From positions 45,476-109,475 of the forward strand of contig NZ_JAFNME010000008.1 of the NCBI RefSeq assembly GCF_017368815.1: DNA of 64,000 bases, written 5' to 3'. This document shows, piece after piece, positions 36,456 to 44,673 of the stretch; position 1 is the first letter of the stretch, and each line of letters opens with the position of its first letter. A model generated the notes under the pieces. It saw nothing but the letters and a program-made list of their open reading frames with translations. It made no database searches and was not told the origin of the DNA. The DNA is from Comamonas denitrificans. GTDB lineage: Bacteria; Pseudomonadota; Gammaproteobacteria; Burkholderiales; Burkholderiaceae_C. Position numbers and translations under genes: made by a program.

Positions 36456-37679
36456 ATGTACCGGATGGAGCTGAACTACATCAGCCGCGACGGCGGCAAG
36501 AAAGGCAAACAGCGGGATGCCGCCAAACAAGGCCACGGCTTTTCGGCCACAGCCGCCGCTGCTTACCGCAGTGGCGGCATCGTCACTGACCACCGCACCG
36601 GTGAAGTGCATGACTACACGCGCAAGCGCAGGATCGGCCACACGGAGATCGTTGTGCCGCCCGGAGCGCCGTCCTGGGCCAGCCACCGCGAGGCACTGTG
36701 GAATGCAGTCGAAGCCGCCGAGGCGCGGAAGGATGCACGGCTGGCACATGAGTTCATCGTGGCGTTGCCATATGGACTCACGAAGGAGCAGGAAATCGAG
36801 ATGGTGCGCGACCTTGCTCAAAGCATTGCTGACCGGCACGGCCTGCCTGTGGACTTCGCAATCCACAAGGACGACCCGAAGAAGTGGGACGGATCAGTGA
36901 AGGGGATTGTCGGCAGTCACGCACATCTTTTGATGCCGACACGAGAACTGACGCCAGAGGGTTTCTCGAAGGTCAAGGGGCGCGAGTTCATTGACCGGAA
37001 ATTGGGGCCGAAAACACTCCGCTACTGGCGCGAACAATGGGCCTTGATCGGCAACACGCATATGGAGCGGGCAGGACTGGGTGAGCGATGGGATCACCGC
37101 ACCCTCTCAGTACAGCGCGAAGACGCACTGGAACGGGGAGATTTGGCCGCTGCCGAAGAACTCGACCGCCTGCCCGGTGTACACATCGGAGCGGCTGCCA
37201 CGGCGCTGGAGCGCCAAGGGATCGACACGTACTGGGGCAACCTGAACCGGATCATCCTCGCCAAGAATGCGGAGCGCAGATTGGGGCACGAGCGCAAACG
37301 CATTGAAGAGTCGATGGCCGCGCTGGAGCACCGTCTAGCGGAACTGCGGGCCGCGCAAGAGGCTGACGCCACTCAGCCGGAGCCCAGCGATGATGATCCT
37401 CGCTGGGCGGCGTTTGAACGCACCTTCATGCACGCAGCTCAGTTCGAGCACGACCTCAGCTTGACCGTTCTGGCCGCACCGCTTGCCGGACTCAAAGCAC
37501 GTTTCGCGGCGTACATGGATACCGCTGCGGAGCAGGGTATGACGCCGGAAATGTTCGCTCAAGCCTGCGCAAAAGGCATGGCCGAACAGGATCGTCGGGC
37601 TATGCAGGAACAGGCGGCGAGGGATGCCGATCCCCAACCGCCACAAGAGGACTCCCCTGTTGCCACTCCTGCCCCATGA
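36456..37679 (+). CDS. MobA/MobL-family relaxase
   Basis: A 407-aa relaxase that nicks oriT and carries the strand into the recipient. The catalytic Tyr region is in AAAYRSGG near residue 36. The histidine metal-binding motif III is GSHAHLLMPTR (about 151-161). Residues 240-330 hold a coiled coil, and the C-terminus is acidic and Pro-rich. The protein is shorter than many MobA relaxases and lacks a primase domain. All visible catalytic motifs are intact. It is divergent from the TraD-like gene across the candidate oriT. Confidence 0.9.
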   Translation: MYRMELNYISRDGGKKGKQRDAAKQGHGFSATAAAAYRSGGIVTDHRTGEVHDYTRKRRIGHTEIVVPPGAPSWASHREALWNAVEAAEARKDARLAHEFIVALPYGLTKEQEIEMVRDLAQSIADRHGLPVDFAIHKDDPKKWDGSVKGIVGSHAHLLMPTRELTPEGFSKVKGREFIDRKLGPKTLRYWREQWALIGNTHMERAGLGERWDHRTLSVQREDALERGDLAAAEELDRLPGVHIGAAATALERQGIDTYWGNLNRIILAKNAERRLGHERKRIEESMAALEHRLAELRAAQEADATQPEPSDDDPRWAAFERTFMHAAQFEHDLSLTVLAAPLAGLKARFAAYMDTAAEQGMTPEMFAQACAKGMAEQDRRAMQEQAARDADPQPPQEDSPVATPAP

Positions 37680-37689
37680 TGCCACTGGC

Positions 37690-37860
37690 AATGGTGGGAA
37701 CAGTGTGGAAAGACGGTGGCGACATGATGTCAATGATGACGGTAACAAGGTGGTGACATGGTGGAACGATGGTGGCGGGATATTGGTAGGACGGTGGCGA
37801 CACTGTGGCGGCTGTGTGTGCGTATGGTGGCAATAACGTGGCGCTTCACCACAATGCAGC
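37690..37860. repeat. Degenerate GGTGG-rich repeat tract
   Basis: A stretch rich in GGTGG motifs lies between the relaxase gene and the next gene. The 13-mer GACGGTGGCGACA occurs exactly twice, at 37712 and 37790, 78 bases apart (six units of 13). Its role is unknown. Confidence 0.55.
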
Positions 37861-37903
37861 CACATTCCTGCCACCATCCGATGCCGATTCAGGAGGGTTG
37901 CGC

Positions 37904-38239
37904 ATGAAAGTCTGGGCATTCGATGAGAACCGGGCCGACTTCGTAGATGCTGCGCCGGAGCGGCTGAACGCTGATCCGGCTGGGTGCTACATCATCCGGC
38001 GCGGTGATGAAGTGTTCGTCCGCGAGCACGGCCAGGAACGGCCCATGCCGGAGCGGCTGACCGTAGCCGGGGTGCTGTTCGACCGGGAACAATTCGAGGA
38101 TGTCTACCCCTTGCCTCTGCGAGCGGAGATGAAGCGAGACGGTCAATGGGCGCGGGCACAGTTACAGGCCCGTGACCGTGGTGAAGTCAGTCTGCCGCTG
38201 GAGCTTCCGATCTGGGTGACGAAGGGGGAGCCAGAATGA
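37904..38239 (+). CDS. Unrecognised protein, first of a three-gene coupled set
   Basis: A 111-aa protein, MKVWAFDENRADFVDAAPER onward, with mixed beta and alpha character and no membrane segment. AGGAGGG lies just upstream of the ATG, which is the better start within a longer open frame. Its stop overlaps the next gene (ATGA). It follows the relaxase gene after the repeat tract. No family is recognised. Confidence 0.65.
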   Translation: MKVWAFDENRADFVDAAPERLNADPAGCYIIRRGDEVFVREHGQERPMPERLTVAGVLFDREQFEDVYPLPLRAEMKRDGQWARAQLQARDRGEVSLPLELPIWVTKGEPE

Positions 38240-39504
38240 TCGACCTACAGCGAGCAGCCATCAGAGCACGCCCCGCGCTTGCCGTTCTGGCCGACGAGCT
38301 TGGCGAGCCGTCACCGGATACGGTGCGGGCGCTGGCGATCATCGAGCAGATGCTGGGCGACATCGAAGCCGGGCGGCATCCACTCGATCGCCCCGACGAC
38401 TGGCCCCAGCGTGACCGCTGGCCGGATCGTCCTCATTGGGACAGGTGGCGGTGGGCGATCAAGACGCTTGCCGTTGCCAGCGGCACGACCGCCTATTGCA
38501 GCCCGAAATATGAATACATGCGCGTCGATACCAGACAGGCGCGGTCTGATGCCCTGACCGGGGCATTGCTTGACGTTGCGGACGTGATCGAGCTGGCAAG
38601 CGTCCGAGAGCCTAGCGGCACCATCGACAGCTTCCTCGGCCTGTGTGCGGGCAGGACTACCCCGGCCTTAACCATCGAGGGCATGAACGAGATAGCGGCG
38701 GCGGGCTGGGCGGGCGAGTTGGAGTCAGTCCGGCTTTCCAGCGATCCGCTGGAATCGTTGGCGGGCATCGACGAGATCATCACCCGTGGCGACCGCGAGG
38801 CGTTTGCCCGGCTGCTGCACGCCATCATCGAGCAGCCGGGCGGCCCCATCGCTGATCGTGTGCGCGTGCTCTATGAGCGTGTCCAGCATCGCGCAGCCGA
38901 TCCAGAGTTTGCGGCGTGGCCGCAATATCAGGCGGCCTACTGGCTGGCCGAGGCAATGGGCCAGTTCCGGCCTGCCGACGCGACAAGCCAACGATTCGCC
39001 AGTGTTTGGGATGCCATAGAGGACGACCCCGCTGAGGCGGAGAAGATGAAACGATGGTCGGCGCTGCGAATGCGAGCCGACGCAATGGCCACTCTACTCT
39101 GTGTGCAGCCTGTAGGCCGAGAAGCTATGGCAGACGAGGTGCAGCAGTGGATCGACTGGTGGCAGCCGTCCTACGAGGCTGCGCAGCGATTGTCTGCTGA
39201 CGAGATAGCCGCTCTCAAGACCGGTGGATGGTGGCCGCCTGCTGCCGATAGGCAGGTCGCAGAGATGCCACCACCAGTGGCACAGCGGCAAGTACCGAGC
39301 GACGATCCGGCCATCCTGCACGCTCTCTACACGCTGGCCGACTATCCCGTACTCGCCGCGCTGGCAGCCGAGCGCACGGAGGCCACACGGCTAGATGGCC
39401 GGGCTTGCCGAGCCATCTATGAGGATGCACGGCAGCGCATCGACTGGCAGGCCATGCCGCCCCATGAGCGCGAGTTTGCGCAGCGGCTGGGCGTGGGGCC
39501 ATGA
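38236..39504 (+). CDS. Unrecognised helical protein, second of a coupled set
   Basis: A 422-aa largely helical protein rich in Ala, Asp and Trp, without signal peptide, membrane segment or known catalytic motif. Repeated short acidic helices and a WPQRDRWPDRPHWDRWRW-type aromatic cluster near residues 55-72 stand out. Both ends overlap neighbouring genes (ATGA). It may belong to the relaxase-linked region of the backbone. Function is unknown. Confidence 0.7.
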   Translation: MIDLQRAAIRARPALAVLADELGEPSPDTVRALAIIEQMLGDIEAGRHPLDRPDDWPQRDRWPDRPHWDRWRWAIKTLAVASGTTAYCSPKYEYMRVDTRQARSDALTGALLDVADVIELASVREPSGTIDSFLGLCAGRTTPALTIEGMNEIAAAGWAGELESVRLSSDPLESLAGIDEIITRGDREAFARLLHAIIEQPGGPIADRVRVLYERVQHRAADPEFAAWPQYQAAYWLAEAMGQFRPADATSQRFASVWDAIEDDPAEAEKMKRWSALRMRADAMATLLCVQPVGREAMADEVQQWIDWWQPSYEAAQRLSADEIAALKTGGWWPPAADRQVAEMPPPVAQRQVPSDDPAILHALYTLADYPVLAALAAERTEATRLDGRACRAIYEDARQRIDWQAMPPHEREFAQRLGVGP

Positions 39505-39791
39505 GCACTGCCCGCGACATCGAGGGGGCGATGCTGGAGCGATGCCTCCAGATTGTCACCACGCCGGGCGCTGTGCCCCGAGATCAGGCGGAGGCCAACG
39601 TTTGCCGTTTGGCCGGGATGATCGTGGACGGCAGGTATCCAGTGGCAGGCAAACGACTGTCTGATGCGGCTGCGACCTACTTTGCCGACCATCCAGAGCA
39701 GCAAGTGCCGTCCGCCGAGGTCGCCCGGCGCGGCTGGATCATAAACGCCCCACGCCTCCGGACGCGACTGGAGCGCCTGCTGGGCGGGTAA
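39501..39791 (+). CDS. Unrecognised small protein, third of a coupled set
   Basis: A 96-aa protein ending in a basic RLRTRLERLLGG helix, with a mixed-charge body. It overlaps the preceding gene by ATGA and so belongs to the same transcript. No family is recognised. Confidence 0.6.
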   Translation: MSTARDIEGAMLERCLQIVTTPGAVPRDQAEANVCRLAGMIVDGRYPVAGKRLSDAAATYFADHPEQQVPSAEVARRGWIINAPRLRTRLERLLGG

Positions 39792-39928
39792 GCTAGGCGA
39801 AACCGAGGACAAGGAGTAATCCCGACAACGTCGTGAGGTGGAATTGAAGAATGCGCTCATTGAGCGTATATTCTTAATTTATGAAGCTGCCGATCCATCG
39901 ACATCGAAATACGCAACGGAGCGACATC

Positions 39929-40153
39929 ATGGCCAACACCGTGTACACCATCGTACCGACCGACAACAGCATCGAATCTTGGGCTGCGGCGGATGCTTTA
40001 AACACCGCCCTCACAACATTTGGCGACAACTGCAACAAAGCGGCTGCCGAGGCCAAAATAGCTGAGTGTGCAGCTTGGCTGCGCGATGGATTGAGAGTTG
40101 TTGCCTCTATTGACCACTCAAATTACGACCCCCGTGACCTCTATCCGAGGTAA
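39929..40153 (+). CDS. Unrecognised small protein
   Basis: A 74-aa protein, MANTVYTIVPTDNSIESWAA onward, probably a small helical domain. GGAG lies 8 bases upstream of the ATG, and this ATG is preferred over an earlier one in the frame. No family is recognised. Confidence 0.55.
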   Translation: MANTVYTIVPTDNSIESWAAADALNTALTTFGDNCNKAAAEAKIAECAAWLRDGLRVVASIDHSNYDPRDLYPR

Positions 40154-40179
40154 TCCAGCGAGCCGGAGATCATGAAAAC

Positions 40180-40389
40180 ATGAGTAGCAGCCCTACGCCG
40201 GACGCCATCCGCACCCTCCGGGAGAAAGCTGAGCTTACTCAGACGGATGCTGCTGCGCTGGTACATAGCGGCCTGCGGACATGGCAGCAGTGGGAAGCTG
40301 GCGACCGCCGTATGCACCCTGGTCTATGGGAGCTTTTCCGGCTCAAGACCACGCTCATTGAGCGCCCAAAGACGGGGATTAATCAATGA
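40180..40389 (+). CDS. Helix-turn-helix (XRE-like) regulator
   Basis: A 69-aa protein with one predicted helix-turn-helix (IRTLREKAELTQTDAAALVHSGLRTWQQWEAG), as in Cro/CI-type or antitoxin-type regulators. It overlaps the next small gene (ATGA at 40386), so the two form a coupled pair. Its target is unknown. It lies just before the recombinase and defence-type cargo. Confidence 0.7.
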   Translation: MSSSPTPDAIRTLREKAELTQTDAAALVHSGLRTWQQWEAGDRRMHPGLWELFRLKTTLIERPKTGINQ

Positions 40390-40547
40390 CTCATGATGAG
40401 CTGATTGCAGCCGTGCCAGTACATGAGCGTGATGGCCGACCGCTCTACGTCAGTCTGGAGGACATTCCGCAGCCGAGGCGGGATCAGTTTTGGGCGGCGC
40501 TGCGCGGCTCCCAATGCCCAAAGGTTGAGGGCGTAGTTCCCACTTGA
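40386..40547 (+). CDS. 53-aa partner of the XRE-like gene, possibly truncated
   Basis: A 53-residue protein, MTHDELIAAVPVHERDGRPL onward, ending in RGSQCPKVEGVVPT. Its ATG overlaps the upstream stop. I expect similar plasmid proteins to run further after this point, so the gene may have been cut when the cargo inserted. That is an inference without alignment. Confidence 0.55.
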   Translation: MTHDELIAAVPVHERDGRPLYVSLEDIPQPRRDQFWAALRGSQCPKVEGVVPT

Positions 40548-40785
40548 CGCCCTGCGGGCGCGGTTTTCGCCCGACGGAGGCGGTTCTGCGGGGGGGGGGC
40601 TGGCCGAGGCCGTGAAGGCGTGGCAAGGCGGGCAGTGAGCGGGATTTGTTGGTGTTTCATCGTACCCGGCGAGTGTTCAGCAAACGGTGGTTTCCGGGAT
40701 TTGTTCGGGGCCTCGGAAAATTCGGGCGGAATAGGCGCTTTTCTGTCAAAATCGCCGTCAATTTATCAACGTCTCGCAACTGTTA
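40548..40785. other. Junction region before the recombinase: G tract and repeats
   Basis: Ten consecutive G residues lie at 40590-40599. CGGGATTTGTT occurs twice, at 40640-40650 and 40695-40705. The last 40 bases before the recombinase start are AT-rich and contain TGTCAAAATCGCCGTCAA. These may be recombinase (res-type) subsites plus a promoter. No gene is seen here. Confidence 0.5.
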
Positions 40786-41370
40786 ATGAATCAACGCATC
40801 GGCTACGCGCGAGTTTCGACTGGAGATCAGAACCCTGACCTGCAACGGGATGCGCTCAAGCAGGCTGGGTGCGATGACATCTATGAAGAAACCGCCAGCG
40901 GCAAGAGCACCGACCGGCCCCAGCTTACCGAGTGCCTTCGGCGCCTGCGGCGTGGTGACACGCTGGTGATCTGGAAGCTGGATCGCTTGGGCCGGTCCCT
41001 CGCCGACTTGGTGCGGATCGCTGACGACTTGCGCACACGAGGCGTCTTTATAGAGCTGCTACTGCCCCGCGTAGTGTTCGATGACTCGACGTTGGGCAAG
41101 GCCATGTACGCAATGTTCGGCATGTTTGCCGAGATGGAGCGCGACCTGATCCGGGAGCGCACGCATGCAGGCTTGACCGCAGCACGCGCCCGTGGGCGGG
41201 CTGGTGGTCGCAAGCCGAAGCTCGACGAAAAGCAGGTGCGGGAAATCAAGGCGCTGATGCGTGACCCGACCATTCCGGTCAGCACGATCGCGAAGAGATA
41301 CAAGGTTTCGCGAACGACAATTTACAAGGTGGCCCCCGTCAGGCAAGCCGCGTCGGCGCGAAGAAACTGA
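40786..41370 (+). CDS. Serine recombinase (resolvase/invertase family)
   Basis: A 194-aa small serine recombinase. The catalytic domain begins IGYARVSTGDQ, with the active Ser at residue 11. It includes LVIWKLDRLGRSLADL and the E-helix region FAEMERDLIRERT. The C-terminal helix-turn-helix is STIAKRYKVSRTTIY (about 166-180). All active-site residues of the family are present. It precedes the methyltransferase by 18 bases and may have moved or may rearrange the cargo. No transposase or terminal repeats accompany it. Confidence 0.93.
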   Translation: MNQRIGYARVSTGDQNPDLQRDALKQAGCDDIYEETASGKSTDRPQLTECLRRLRRGDTLVIWKLDRLGRSLADLVRIADDLRTRGVFIELLLPRVVFDDSTLGKAMYAMFGMFAEMERDLIRERTHAGLTAARARGRAGGRKPKLDEKQVREIKALMRDPTIPVSTIAKRYKVSRTTIYKVAPVRQAASARRN

Positions 41371-41388
41371 GCAAGCAGAAGGACAACA

Positions 41389-44300
41389 ATGGACACCAAT
41401 ACGAAGAAGGGCTATGACCTTATCAACCGACGCCGGAAGCAATGGGCGAACGAGGAAGAGGTACGCCACGCATGGATGAAGGGGCTGGAAGAGGCCTTGC
41501 AGATTGATCTCGATGCGGAGCGAGCCAAGCGCGATTCCAGCTACAACAATGTTGTCATCGAATTCAAGGGGCCTGGACTGTTCAAGGGCAGCGAGACGAG
41601 CCCCAAGTTCACGGAGGCCACCGAGGGCCGCTTGCTCAAGTACATCCAGCGGCTAGCGGCTGAGCAAGGCCTCGACGAGAAGGACTACATCGGCATTGCC
41701 ATCGACGGCGACCATGTTGGCTTCGCACAGGTGCAGGGTGGCAAAATCATTCACCAGCCCTTGATGCCCTTCTCGACCATCACCTTCCAGATGGTCGTCG
41801 ATGCGTTGCGGGCCAACTTTCGGCGGGCCATCACGTCCGAGAATCTGGCCGAGGACTTTGGCCACCTGTCCACTACCGGCCGAGAGTTCATGCAGGAGTT
41901 GTCGAATGCACTGGCCGACGCTCTCGGTCATCCCGGCAACCGCAAGATCAAGATGCTTTTCGAGGAGTGGGCGACCTTGTACGGGCAGGCCGCCGACCTC
42001 AGCATTCAGCAGCGCAAGAAGATCAACGGCTCGCTGGGTTTCGACTTCAATGGCCCAGCGCACATCGACCTGCCTGCAAAGCTGTTCGTTACTCACACCT
42101 TCCACTCACTGCTGATGAAGCTGATCGCGGCCGAGATCGTGGCAGCGCATGGTATGGCATCCAGCACCTCGCTCATCCATGAACTGCTGGCCATCGACAA
42201 GGACGAGGCGTTGGTTGCTGCGCTGCGCGCTGACGTGGAGAACGGTGGATTCTTTAACGCAGTAGGTCTGCACGGTTTCGTCGAAGAAGCGATCTTCAGT
42301 TGGTATCTGGACGCGACCAGCAAGAAGACGATCCGCACGTCGCTGTGTCTGGCAATCCGCACCCTGTTGGCCCAACTGTCGGTCTACCGCTTCGACACGA
42401 TCAAGAAGACCGGCCGTTCGCGAGATGTGCTGCGTGACTTCTATCAAGACCTCGTGCCGGAAGAGCTGCGCAAGAGCCTTGGCGAGTTCTATACGCCGGA
42501 CTGGCTGGTGGAGCACTCCGTGGCCAAGCTCGGCTACAACGACGCCAAGTGGCTTGTCGCTCGCCTGCTAGACCCGACCTGCGGTTCAGGATCGTTTCTG
42601 CTTGAAGCCATCGAGCAGAAGCGTCGTGCAGCACTTGCCGCCGGCTGGAACGCGAGCCGCACTGTAGACATGCTCACGACAACGGTCTGGGGCTTCGACC
42701 TCAACCCACTGGCTGTCCAGTCTTCTCGCGTCAATTTCCTGATCGCCATTGCTGACCTGTTGCAGCAGTGCAAAGGCAAGGACGTTGAGATTCCGGTGTT
42801 GCTGGCGGATGCCGTGTATTCCCCTGCACCACACCCTGACGGCGACCAGAAGGTGATCGAGTACAGCATCGGTAGCGAACAAGCCAACCTGCAAGTTGTG
42901 CTGCCCGCCGAGCTCGCGCGTGATCGTGCTTTGCTCGATCAGGTGTTCCAGCTCATGGGCACAGAGGTCGAGAACGACACCGAATACCCGGCCGTAGCCA
43001 AGGCCATGATGAAATCCGGTGTGCTCACAAAGGCGCAGGCCGACGAGTGGCAGGATTATCTCAAAGAAACTTACGACCAAGTACTCGCGTTGCACCGGCA
43101 GAACTGGAACGGCATCTGGTTCAGGATCGTTCGCAATTTCTTCTGGTCGGCCACAGCGGGCCAGTTCGACGCCATCGTGGGCAATCCGCCGTGGGTGCGT
43201 TGGTCGAACCTACCAGAGGCCTATCGCAACCGCGCCAAGCCGACGTGCGAGAAGTACGCGATCTTCTCCGACACCAAATTCCATGGGGGCAACGAGCTAG
43301 ACATCTCGGCCATTATCACCTACACGACTGCTGACAAGTGGCTGGTCGAAGAGGGAAGGCTGGTGTTTGTTATCACTCAGACCGTCTTCCAGTCGCCATC
43401 ATCGCAGGGCTTCCGCCGTTTCCGCATCAACGCGACGGATCGCCTTGTGCCGCTGTCGATCGATGATATGAAGGAACTGAAACCCTTCCCGGATGCAGCG
43501 AACAAGACGGCAGTCGCGATGTTCACCAAGAAGATTCAGGGCGTGACCACGTACCCGCTCGACTACCGCGTTTGGCTCGGAAAACCGAAGAGCGACAACG
43601 CTGGCAACCCCAAGAAGGGGCGCGGGGGGCGGCCTCAGCGATTGAAGGCCATCGACCCTCGCTTGCATCGACCGGACGTGCTAGGGCTGGTCGACGTGAT
43701 CCAGATGGAGGCCAATCCGGTATCGGACACGATGGAGGGCGCACCGTGGGCCGTGATGAAGCCCGGCCACTTTGCGGCGTGCAAGCCACTTTTCGGGGCT
43801 TCGACGTGGGTCAATGGCCGCAAAGGCATCACCACCGATTTGAACGGCGTCTATTTCGTCGATGTGATCGACTCGAACGCAGCAGACAAGACCGTCAAGG
43901 TTCGTACCCGGCCACAAGAGGGTAAGACTGACCTCGGGAAGCCACGCGACTTCTGGGTGGAAGCCAAGAGCCTGTATCCGCTCGCCAAAGGTGCAGGCGA
44001 CCTGCACCCGTGCTACTTCCTGCCTGAAAATAACCTGTACGCCTTCGTTCCAAACAAAGGCATCGACCGGGCATCGCTCGACACGGCGGCAGCGAGCTAC
44101 AGCACGAACACCAATCCCAAGACCTTCAAGTTTTTCAAAGCCTACAAGGATTTCTTGGAGTCGCGCTCGACCTTCAAGACCCGCATGAAAGGAGCGCCCT
44201 TCTTCTCGATCTACAACGTCGGCGACTACACCTTTGCCCCATACAAGGTGATCTGGGCCGAAATGACGGGCGATTTTGCCGCCGCCGTCGTGGCTTCGGG

Positions 44301-44655
44301 CACGGTGCCGGGATACGGCTCGCGCGTGTACGTCCCCGACCACAAACTCTATTTTGCCGACTTCAAAGAACCAGAGCCCGCTTACTTCCTATGTGGGCTT
44401 CTGCATTCAGAGATCGTCAAGGAAATGATCGAGGCCCATAACGTCGCCACCAACATGGGGGACATCTTCAAGCATGTCAGCTTGCCCCAGTTTGATCCTT
44501 TGAACTCGGACCATACCGCGCTCGCGAACTTGGTGAAACAAGCACATGGTGAGCACGATTCAACGACACGGGCTCGCACGGTTGCCAAGGTGCGGAATGA
44601 AGCAGCCACATTGATCGAAGCGGAAATCAGGCAACGGAGCCAGTCCGTCTGCTGA
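41389..44655 (+). CDS. Type IIG-like N6-adenine methyltransferase/endonuclease
   Basis: A 1088-aa protein. The N-terminal part has D-x(n)-VVIEFKGP (about residues 48-62), which looks like a PD-(D/E)xK nuclease core. A helical region follows, then the SAM-binding motif LLDPTCGSGSFLLEAIEQ (about 393-410) and the catalytic NPPW (599-602) of N6-adenine methyltransferases. The C-terminal 400 residues would hold the target-recognition part. A single-chain restriction-modification enzyme (Eco57I/type IIG-like) fits. Whether the nuclease part is active is untested. GAAGGA lies before the ATG. The PHP-ATPase gene follows after 18 bases. Confidence 0.82.
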   Translation: MDTNTKKGYDLINRRRKQWANEEEVRHAWMKGLEEALQIDLDAERAKRDSSYNNVVIEFKGPGLFKGSETSPKFTEATEGRLLKYIQRLAAEQGLDEKDYIGIAIDGDHVGFAQVQGGKIIHQPLMPFSTITFQMVVDALRANFRRAITSENLAEDFGHLSTTGREFMQELSNALADALGHPGNRKIKMLFEEWATLYGQAADLSIQQRKKINGSLGFDFNGPAHIDLPAKLFVTHTFHSLLMKLIAAEIVAAHGMASSTSLIHELLAIDKDEALVAALRADVENGGFFNAVGLHGFVEEAIFSWYLDATSKKTIRTSLCLAIRTLLAQLSVYRFDTIKKTGRSRDVLRDFYQDLVPEELRKSLGEFYTPDWLVEHSVAKLGYNDAKWLVARLLDPTCGSGSFLLEAIEQKRRAALAAGWNASRTVDMLTTTVWGFDLNPLAVQSSRVNFLIAIADLLQQCKGKDVEIPVLLADAVYSPAPHPDGDQKVIEYSIGSEQANLQVVLPAELARDRALLDQVFQLMGTEVENDTEYPAVAKAMMKSGVLTKAQADEWQDYLKETYDQVLALHRQNWNGIWFRIVRNFFWSATAGQFDAIVGNPPWVRWSNLPEAYRNRAKPTCEKYAIFSDTKFHGGNELDISAIITYTTADKWLVEEGRLVFVITQTVFQSPSSQGFRRFRINATDRLVPLSIDDMKELKPFPDAANKTAVAMFTKKIQGVTTYPLDYRVWLGKPKSDNAGNPKKGRGGRPQRLKAIDPRLHRPDVLGLVDVIQMEANPVSDTMEGAPWAVMKPGHFAACKPLFGASTWVNGRKGITTDLNGVYFVDVIDSNAADKTVKVRTRPQEGKTDLGKPRDFWVEAKSLYPLAKGAGDLHPCYFLPENNLYAFVPNKGIDRASLDTAAASYSTNTNPKTFKFFKAYKDFLESRSTFKTRMKGAPFFSIYNVGDYTFAPYKVIWAEMTGDFAAAVVASGTVPGYGSRVYVPDHKLYFADFKEPEPAYFLCGLLHSEIVKEMIEAHNVATNMGDIFKHVSLPQFDPLNSDHTALANLVKQAHGEHDSTTRARTVAKVRNEAATLIEAEIRQRSQSVC

Positions 44656-44673
44656 TGCAGGCCGAGGAGGAAT

